From M269 sp964625615 (GTDB lineage Bacteria > Pseudomonadota > Gammaproteobacteria > Enterobacterales > Alteromonadaceae), in contig CAZVDU010000086.1 of NCBI GenBank assembly GCA_964625615.1, positions 1-17,598 of the forward strand: DNA of 17,598 nucleotides, written 5' to 3'. Under the pieces are notes generated by a model. It saw only the letters and a program-made list of their open reading frames with translations. It was not told the DNA's origin and ran no database searches. The position numbers and the translations under genes are program-made. Of the stretch, positions 1-5,722 are shown piece by piece (position 1 is the stretch's first letter; the number at the start of each line of letters is the position of its first letter).

Positions 1-1385
1 GTATGGCATTAGCCGCCAATGGTGGCAACCATACGTTGATCCCTTATTTGAAAAAACTACTCGTTAAAGACCAACAATACCTAGGCGATTTATGGTTAAA
101 AGTGCGACGCTCACCGAGTTTTGCCAGCCGTCTCTCAGAGTTCCCTGGAACATTTCCTGAAAAAGAAGCTGAAATTCTTGCCTACGGCTTTGGTCGGCTC
201 ATATGGCGAGATCGTAACCTTGCGCTTAAGAGTTGGGATAAAGCGAATAAGCGTTTTCAGTTTTCTCAAGAACAAGTCGCTTATATCACAGGTCGTTTCG
301 CGTTAGCGCTAGCTTCAGCTGACCACGATAAAGCCGGCGAATGGCTTGATAAAACAAGCCAATTTGGTACAGATGAAGAGCTATTCCGTTGGCAATTAAC
401 ACATTTATTACGCAAGCAGGACTGGCAAAAAGTCTTGGCCGTTGTTGAATCAGCACCCGTTGAAGTGTCTTCAGACTTAACCTACCAGTACTGGCAAGGG
501 CGTAGCTACGAGAATATAGGCGCCAAGCCACAAGCCGATACCATATTCGGACAACTGGCTGACAACCGCCACTATTATGGCTTTTTAGCGAGCGGCAAGA
601 TTAAACGTGATATTCACTTGATGGATCATCCACTTACATACACGCCAGAGGAGATTGCAGCAGTCGAAACACGACCAGCTGCCAGGCGGGCCAAAGAGTT
701 TTTAGCGCTCAAACGCTTAGCAAGTGCTCGGCGAGAATGGGTACACTTTCAAGCAAAAATAGATGATCAACAAAAACTCATCTCAGCAGTCATTGCCGAT
801 GATTGGGGATGGCACGACAGGGCAATTTTCACTTTATCCAGAGTAGGCTATCTTGATGACGTTAAGCTTAGGTTTCCACTTGCTTATGACGACGAAGTGA
901 TCCGCCAATCTAAGAGCCAGGATATCGATCCGGCATGGGCATTCGCTATAGCTAGGCGAGAAAGTTCGTTCATGGCAGATGCTAATTCAGGCGCAGGCGC
1001 TCGAGGGTTAATGCAATTGTTACCGTCAACCGTTAATTTCATCACCAAGAAGAACATTAAATCAAGAAAGCTGTTCGAACCTTCTTTCAATATCCAACAA
1101 GGCACGCAGTACATGCGCTACCTCATGGATCGGGTGGGCAATAACTCCGTATTAGCAACAGCTTCTTACAACGCGGGTTGGAGCAGGGTAAAGAATTGGG
1201 TGCCTAAAGATAACGCCATTCCATTAGATATTTGGGTAGAGACCATCCCATTTAAAGAAACCCGTAACTATGTAAAAGCAGTATTGGCTTATCAACAAAT
1301 ATACAGCCGTTTACTTGGTGAAAACGATAACCTTTTCCATACTCTAGCTGATATGGAAATCAGCCGTAAAACGCTCTCGTTATAA
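1..1385 (+). CDS. slt: Soluble lytic murein transglycosylase, 3' part (5' end outside the window)
   Basis: This is the C-terminal 460 or so residues of a periplasmic lytic transglycosylase. The enzyme cleaves the MurNAc-GlcNAc bond of peptidoglycan and leaves a 1,6-anhydro product. The frame is open at the left edge and the first ATG (base 3) has only two bases before it; the E. coli Slt70 family is about 645 residues, so the gene starts upstream. Residues 1 to about 290 are alpha-helical and fit the superhelical U domain and the linker domain. The catalytic SLT domain follows, with IDPAWAFAIARRESSF containing the putative catalytic Glu320 (codon at 960-962), then GLMQLLPST and ATASYNAGWSRVKNW. 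The ending ETRNYVKAVLAYQQIY is typical of Slt C-termini. Family assignment is confident. In E. coli slt precedes trpR, but here pepQ lies downstream. Confidence 0.95.
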   Translation, partial: MALAANGGNHTLIPYLKKLLVKDQQYLGDLWLKVRRSPSFASRLSEFPGTFPEKEAEILAYGFGRLIWRDRNLALKSWDKANKRFQFSQEQVAYITGRFALALASADHDKAGEWLDKTSQFGTDEELFRWQLTHLLRKQDWQKVLAVVESAPVEVSSDLTYQYWQGRSYENIGAKPQADTIFGQLADNRHYYGFLASGKIKRDIHLMDHPLTYTPEEIAAVETRPAARRAKEFLALKRLASARREWVHFQAKIDDQQKLISAVIADDWGWHDRAIFTLSRVGYLDDVKLRFPLAYDDEVIRQSKSQDIDPAWAFAIARRESSFMADANSGAGARGLMQLLPSTVNFITKKNIKSRKLFEPSFNIQQGTQYMRYLMDRVGNNSVLATASYNAGWSRVKNWVPKDNAIPLDIWVETIPFKETRNYVKAVLAYQQIYSRLLGENDNLFHTLADMEISRKTLSL

Positions 1386-1663
1386 TACCAAATTAATGAT
1401 TGGAACCTAATGTATCACGCAAAAAGCCTGCCCATGCTTCGCTTCCAGACAGCGCTAAAATAAAGGGAATGGTAAGAAATACGCAAACGCCATTTAAAAA
1501 GCATGCTGACAATGTGCAAGCGATAATCAACATAGTGAGAAAAACTACCTCTCTGACGCCATCACGGACATGGAAACCAATTGAACGTCACTGTGATTGT
1601 AAATGCCCAGTACGCCTGTAATACTAGCGGGTCTTAACTGTTTAGGCTTTTAACGGGTATTTT
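1386..1663. other. Intergenic gap slt-pepQ with a doubtful 46-residue minus-strand reading frame
   Basis: This stretch holds no recognisable gene. The minus strand has an ATG frame of 46 codons (1393-1533) encoding a hydrophobic peptide that begins MLIIACTLSACFLNGVCVFL and ends FLRDTLGSNH. The nearest purine-rich match to a ribosome site is about 15 bases upstream, which is too far. The plus strand has a 73-codon frame (1400-1621) rich in Lys and Arg and without family features. The left end carries CCAAATTAATGATTGG, a short imperfect inverted repeat straight after the slt stop. The gap could be a degraded dispersed element or a small membrane peptide; neither can be shown from one copy. A weak promoter-like pair for pepQ, TTGTAA (1597-1602) and TAATAC (1619-1624) with a 16-bp spacer, lies at the right end. 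Confidence 0.3.
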
Positions 1664-2983
1664 ATGCAATCAATAGTCGACCTTTATCCCGATCATATTA
1701 AAACACTTCAGCAGCGCACCAGAGAGGCGCTGCAAAGAGAAGGTATTGAAGGGTTAGTGATCCATTCAGGTCAAAACAAAAGGCGTTTTCTGGACGACAA
1801 CGATTATCCTTTTTTTGTCAGTCCACAATTCAAAGCCTGGTTGCCCGTTACCGATAACCCGAATTGTTGGCTTATCGTCAACGGTGAAGATAAACCTAAA
1901 CTTATTTTCTATCTCCCTAAAGATTTTTGGCACAAAGTGCCTGATGAACCCAGCGATTTCTGGGCCAGCGAGTTTGATGTTCAATTGCTAAGCCAACCAA
2001 ACCTAGTTGAAAAGTATTTGCCTTACGATAAGCAGAATTACGCTTATATTGGTGAGTCGATAGAAGTCGCCAAAGCGCTAGGTTTTGATCATGTTAACCC
2101 TGACAGGGTTATGCACTACCTACACTATCACCGTAGCTATAAAACAGACTACGAATTAGCTTGTATGCGCAAAGCCAATCAGATTGCAATTGCGGGACAT
2201 GTTGCAGCAGAGCAAGCGTTTAGGCAGGGTCTAAGTGAGTTTGATATTAATTTAGCGTACGCAGGTGCAACACGCTTAGGGGATAATCAAGTCCCCTACA
2301 ACAGCATCATCGCACTTAACGAAAATGCATCAATATTGCACTACACAAAACTGGAAGCCAGTGCACCGTCTGATTCTCGTTCATTCCTAATCGATGCGGG
2401 CGCAAACTATCACGGCTACGCTGCGGATATCACCCGAACTTACTGTCGAGATACAAGCTTATTTGCTGATCTAATCGATGATTTAAATCAAATCACATTA
2501 ACTGTCACCGAGAAATTAAAACCAGGCGTAAATTATGCCGAGCTGCAATTTGACACTCATGGGCATATTGCGAGAGTTCTTTCACAACGCGGCATTGTGA
2601 ACTTAGCACCCGACGCCATTATTGATACACAGATCACTAGTACTTTCTTCCCGCATGGCATTGGACATTTTCTAGGTTTACAAGTACATGATGTTGGCGG
2701 CTTTATGAGCGACGATAGAGGTACTCACCGCTCTGCACCTGAACAACACCCATTTTTGAGATGTACGCGTGATGTCAAAGCTAGACAAGTGTTTACCATT
2801 GAACCTGGTTTGTATTTTATTGATTCGTTATTAGCTGATTTAAAAGCAACACCGAAATCTAAATATATTAACTGGGATATGGTTGATGCACTGCGTCCTT
2901 ATGGTGGCATCCGCATTGAAGATAACATTATTGTGCACCGTGATCGCAATGAAAATATGACGCGTGAGAATGGATTAAACTGA
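1664..2983 (+). CDS. pepQ: Xaa-Pro dipeptidase (prolidase)
   Basis: This cytoplasmic metalloenzyme of the M24B (pita-bread) family hydrolyses dipeptides with a C-terminal proline. The 439 residues match the E. coli PepQ length (443). All five expected dinuclear-metal ligands can be placed: Asp244 and Asp255 in DAGANYHGYAADITRTY, His335 in HGIGHFLGL, Glu380 in TIEPGLYF, and Glu419 in GGIRIEDN. His331 and His342, the usual substrate-binding histidines, are also present. The N-terminal 160 or so residues form the typical creatinase-like domain, including FLDDNDYPFFVSPQFKAWLP. The start at 1664 gives a full-length N-terminus, but the ribosome site before it is weak (ACGGG at about 10 bases). The next gene starts 23 bp after the stop and may be cotranscribed. 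Confidence 0.96.
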   Translation: MQSIVDLYPDHIKTLQQRTREALQREGIEGLVIHSGQNKRRFLDDNDYPFFVSPQFKAWLPVTDNPNCWLIVNGEDKPKLIFYLPKDFWHKVPDEPSDFWASEFDVQLLSQPNLVEKYLPYDKQNYAYIGESIEVAKALGFDHVNPDRVMHYLHYHRSYKTDYELACMRKANQIAIAGHVAAEQAFRQGLSEFDINLAYAGATRLGDNQVPYNSIIALNENASILHYTKLEASAPSDSRSFLIDAGANYHGYAADITRTYCRDTSLFADLIDDLNQITLTVTEKLKPGVNYAELQFDTHGHIARVLSQRGIVNLAPDAIIDTQITSTFFPHGIGHFLGLQVHDVGGFMSDDRGTHRSAPEQHPFLRCTRDVKARQVFTIEPGLYFIDSLLADLKATPKSKYINWDMVDALRPYGGIRIEDNIIVHRDRNENMTRENGLN

Positions 2984-3006
2984 ACGTATTGATGGAATAA
3001 GAAAAC

Positions 3007-3744
3007 ATGAAGTGTAAAAACTGCGGAGCGAACGCAGAAGAGAAGTTTTGTCCAAACTGTGGGCAAAGCGTCAAAATTGGTAAGCTAGATGGCGCCACTT
3101 TTGTTCAGGAATTAACGCAGAGCATCTTTCAGGTGGATTATGGCTTTTTTTACACTTTTAAAGCACTCTCATTACAGCCAGGGTCCAGCATAAAAGAATA
3201 TTTACGTGGTAAACGAAAGCTCTTTTTTAATCCAATTTCTTATGCACTTCTACTTTCAACAGCGTACTTCCTTTTAGCCAAGCTATTGGGGACAGAGACA
3301 TATCTCGGTGATTTTTTAGGGGGCATTGTAGAAGGGTTAGACGGCGGTGAGATTAATAAATACCTGATAGAAGCACTCGCGTGGTTTGCAAATAATTACT
3401 CTTACACCGTACTTTTGCTCGTGCCCATATACGCAATGGCGTCTCACTCTGTTTTCAGAAACGCTCATTTCAGTTACCTTGAACATATCATACTGAATAC
3501 CTACATAACTGCCCAACAGGCAATGATTTATTCCATATCTCTAATTATCGGGATAACGATTGAAGAAGAAAGTATGTTAATCGCATTGCCGATTCTTTTG
3601 TCCATGACCTACTGTTTTTGGGTATTTAAGCAAACTTTCCAGCGTTACAGTACATTGGCAATATTGCTTCGTTTTGCATTCACTTATCTGCTCCCTTTGG
3701 CATTAACGTTTATTTGCTTATTGGTATTAGTGATTGCGTTATAG
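3007..3744 (+). CDS. DUF3667-type zinc-ribbon membrane protein, function unknown
   Basis: A 245-residue protein with a small N-terminal zinc ribbon, Cys3-Cys6 and Cys15-Cys18 (CKNCG and CPNCGQ), and a multi-pass membrane C-terminus. Between them lies a segment with FQVDYGFFYT, then PGSSIKEYLRGKRKLFFNP (residues 58-76). That arrangement of ribbon, aromatic segment, PG...YL.GKR..F.NP and membrane helices is what I associate with DUF3667, a family without an established function. Predicted helices lie at about 78-94, 132-148, 170-184, 190-206 and 222-244. It starts 23 bp after pepQ, with AATAAGAAAAC before the ATG as a poor ribosome site, so cotranscription with pepQ is plausible but unproven. 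The zinc ribbon should face the cytoplasm (inference). Family call fairly sure; role unknown. Confidence 0.8.
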   Translation: MKCKNCGANAEEKFCPNCGQSVKIGKLDGATFVQELTQSIFQVDYGFFYTFKALSLQPGSSIKEYLRGKRKLFFNPISYALLLSTAYFLLAKLLGTETYLGDFLGGIVEGLDGGEINKYLIEALAWFANNYSYTVLLLVPIYAMASHSVFRNAHFSYLEHIILNTYITAQQAMIYSISLIIGITIEEESMLIALPILLSMTYCFWVFKQTFQRYSTLAILLRFAFTYLLPLALTFICLLVLVIAL

Positions 3745-3793
3745 CCTAACCATTATAAAGCTCTAGCTGATAACCCTTTATTTAAGATAGAAA

Positions 3794-3823
3794 CCCAATA
3801 AAGAACTAATGTTCTTTATTGGG
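3794..3823. terminator. Bidirectional hairpin between convergent genes
   Basis: A perfect inverted repeat with 13-bp arms (CCCAATAAAGAAC at 3794-3806, its complement at 3811-3823) and a TAAT loop sits between the stop codons of the DUF3667 gene and the Xre-type gene. No long T-run follows on +; on - the hairpin is followed by TTTCTATCTTAAA. It most likely serves both genes. The arms contain AAAGAAC, a 7-mer that recurs around the Xre gene. Confidence 0.75.
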
Positions 3824-3830
3824 AAACCGT

Positions 3831-4544
3831 TTATTTGCGGTATCTAGACATTCTAAACTCAAAGACAAAGCCCATGATGCCGGCAGTAAATAGAAATACG
3901 CCCAATATTTGTAATACAGAGTTCTGAGGCCTACCTATGACACTTTCATTCGTTCTATAGTAGTGACGGCGACCACCTTCAACATTCAGAATAAACTTTC
4001 TGCCTTTATTTGGTGAGGCTTGTATAACATCCGGATCTCGGCGTTTACCAATTTCTGCTTGCTTTTTTCTGAACTCATCACCTTCAAGGTTACTTCGTTT
4101 CAACCCACCGTCGAATAAATCTATAGGTTCTCCTGTCAAAACTACCCCAGACGATTCATATTGATAGAAGGTCTCAGAGAACAAAGTTGCTGTTGCTCCT
4201 GTATAGAAGAGTGTTGTGGCTAAAACAATCAGAAAACTACTGCCTATCAACAACTTTCTACTGTTTTCTTTGTGCTTTGATTGTTCTTTATAATAATAGT
4301 TTTCAATATCCTCAATCTGGCAAAGCGTGGAACGAATATAGTGCTCGTCAAACTGTGATAAAAAGTTCGGTAGGCTTGTATCTAACGCACCCAGCAACCG
4401 CCTGAAAATATCATTTGAGGGCATCGACTTATCATTCTCTAGCTTTGAAAGATAAGACTGTTCCATACCCACACTTTCAGCTAACTCAGGCTGACTTAAG
4501 TTTTTATGAGTACGTAATTGTTTTAATTTCTCGCCTAATGTCAT
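3831..4544 (-). CDS. Membrane-anchored Xre/Cro-type transcriptional regulator
   Basis: A 237-residue protein with an N-terminal HTH_3 (Xre) domain at residues 5-59: LGEKLKQLRTHKNLSQPELA, then the recognition region GMEQSYLSKLENDKSMP. A short helical linker leads to membrane helix 1 (about 98-122), a segment of some 85 residues (about 123-208) and membrane helix 2 (about 210-230), with a basic C-terminus (RMSRYRK). If the DNA-binding domain is cytoplasmic, the 123-208 segment is periplasmic and could sense an extracytoplasmic state (inference). The start is well supported: on the minus strand AAGGA lies 7 bases before the ATG. It is divergent from a gene for a secreted protein, sharing a 241-bp promoter region, so that gene and itself are the obvious candidate targets. 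I recognise no named homologue. Confidence 0.88.
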   Translation of the reverse strand: MTLGEKLKQLRTHKNLSQPELAESVGMEQSYLSKLENDKSMPSNDIFRRLLGALDTSLPNFLSQFDEHYIRSTLCQIEDIENYYYKEQSKHKENSRKLLIGSSFLIVLATTLFYTGATATLFSETFYQYESSGVVLTGEPIDLFDGGLKRSNLEGDEFRKKQAEIGKRRDPDVIQASPNKGRKFILNVEGGRRHYYRTNESVIGRPQNSVLQILGVFLFTAGIMGFVFEFRMSRYRK

Positions 4545-4649
4545 GGCGTTTTCCTTTGTTCTTTACCTAAAATTAAATCACTGGCGCGTCAGTCGTGATA
4601 TCAACGTCTCTAATCAATTGAAAGTCAGTTGATGATGAGTATTCTTCAG

Positions 4650-4697
4650 TATTCATCGTTTTATATACAGCTGAATATTAAGTAATATCGATGAATA
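4650..4697. promoter_or_regulatory. Inverted repeat in the divergent Xre / secreted-protein promoter region
   Basis: TATTCATCG (4650-4658) is repeated in inverted orientation as CGATGAATA (4689-4697), perfect 9-bp arms with 30 bases between them. Inside is a smaller inverted repeat, ATATT-AAGT-AATAT (4675-4688). It lies just upstream of the TATAAT of the plus-strand gene and may be an operator for the Xre-type regulator (inference). Confidence 0.4.
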
Positions 4698-4721
4698 TAT
4701 AGAGCGTGTAGTTCTTTGCTG

Positions 4722-4727
4722 TATAAT
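4722..4727 (+). promoter_or_regulatory. Candidate -10 element for the secreted DUF2059-like gene
   Basis: A perfect TATAAT lies 58 bp before the ATG of the plus-strand gene. At 16-18 bp spacing the -35 region (around 4698-4705, TATAGAGC) does not resemble TTGACA, so the promoter may need an activator or be weak. The 7-mer GTTCTTT (4711-4717) sits in the spacer. Confidence 0.45.
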
Positions 4728-4785
4728 TTTCGCCGTCTGCAACAGACCTAAACATAATTGGAACAAAGAACATAAGGAAAAAGGT

Positions 4786-5649
4786 ATGCACACGTTACTA
4801 AAAAATAAAGCGCTAGCAATCACGACTCTTATCTCTACATTGGTTTTTACGGCCTTTTCAATAGCCGAAGAAAACAAAGCTGCACTCGTTGATGAAATCA
4901 TACATCAATCCAGTATAAAGATTGCCGTACAAAGCATCCCACAACAACTCGCGCAGATCCCGCAGATGTTGCCTGTAAGTGAAGAAGATAAACCAAAATT
5001 CTTAGAAAACTTTATGGGTGAAATTGCCTCTAATTATAATGAAGCAGATGCCCTTAATGCCATACGTAACTACTTTATAGAAAATGGAGATGTAGAAAAG
5101 CTCAAAGAGGTTCAACAGTGGCTCACCAGCCCCATGGGTCGCCGTATTACACAAGCCGAACTGCTAAACCAACAATTAGACATTGCTAAGTTTCAAGCGT
5201 TCTTGCAGGCCTACAAGCCAAGTAACGACAGTAAAAGAAGGCAGGAAGAGCTTGTTCAATTGAATGAAGTTCTCGATTTTGGTAATCGAATTTTTGCATT
5301 ATTCGAGACTCTAGTACCTAAAATGTTTAATGCGATGAGCGAAGCTTCACCCACTCTTGAACAAGAGAATGCAGAAGACTTTTCCAGTAACTTTAAACAG
5401 CAATTAGGTGTGATGAGAGAAGGATTTCGCGAAGCAATGAGCTCGCAAATGATTGCATCAATGGCTTACCAATTCAGAGATGTATCGGATGAGGAGTTAT
5501 CGGCCTACGTCGAGTATATGCGCACGGAGGCTGGGCAACACTTTCTGGACTTAAGTTTATATTCTAGTGTTGAATATACAACTGACTGGATGCTAAACAC
5601 ATTGCCTAATGTCATGAAACGCTTGGAAGCAGTCGAAACCTTAAACTAA
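4786..5649 (+). CDS. Secreted DUF2059-like protein, function unknown
   Basis: A 287-residue protein with a clear Sec signal peptide: basic start (KNK), hydrophobic core at about 9-26 and a likely cut after Ala27 (FSIA|EEN). The mature part is helical and acidic, so a periplasmic location is expected. Two segments share a pattern seen in DUF2059 proteins: VEKLKEVQQWLTSPMGRRI (103-121) and DEELSAYVEYMRTEAGQHF (235-253), each a helix with a following S/T-x-x-G turn, which suggests an internal duplication. DUF2059 has no firmly established function. The start is supported by AAGGA upstream (4774-4778) and by the intact signal peptide. It is divergent from the membrane Xre-type regulator and probably under its control (inference). 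The family call is by motif pattern only. Confidence 0.78.
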   Translation: MHTLLKNKALAITTLISTLVFTAFSIAEENKAALVDEIIHQSSIKIAVQSIPQQLAQIPQMLPVSEEDKPKFLENFMGEIASNYNEADALNAIRNYFIENGDVEKLKEVQQWLTSPMGRRITQAELLNQQLDIAKFQAFLQAYKPSNDSKRRQEELVQLNEVLDFGNRIFALFETLVPKMFNAMSEASPTLEQENAEDFSSNFKQQLGVMREGFREAMSSQMIASMAYQFRDVSDEELSAYVEYMRTEAGQHFLDLSLYSSVEYTTDWMLNTLPNVMKRLEAVETLN

Positions 5650-5668
5650 CAGTCCCTGGATCAAAAAA

Positions 5669-5693
5669 GGGCCAATCACTTTCTGATTGGCCC
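5669..5693 (-). terminator. Rho-independent terminator of ppc
   Basis: GGGCCAATCA (5669-5678) pairs with TGATTGGCCC (5684-5693) around a CTTTC loop, a GC-rich 10-bp stem. On the minus strand it is followed by six T (complement of A5663-5668), the classic layout for ending ppc transcripts. On the plus strand the T-run is missing (CCAAAAAGA follows), so it would stop the upstream secreted-protein gene less well. Confidence 0.85.
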
Positions 5694-5722
5694 CCAAAAA
5701 GATTATATCGTCCTACATCGAG

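Noticed and set aside
1400..1621. 73-codon plus-strand frame between slt and pepQ
   Set aside because: No ribosome site, no recognisable domain and an unusual Lys/Arg/Thr/Pro composition. I describe the gap but do not call a gene.
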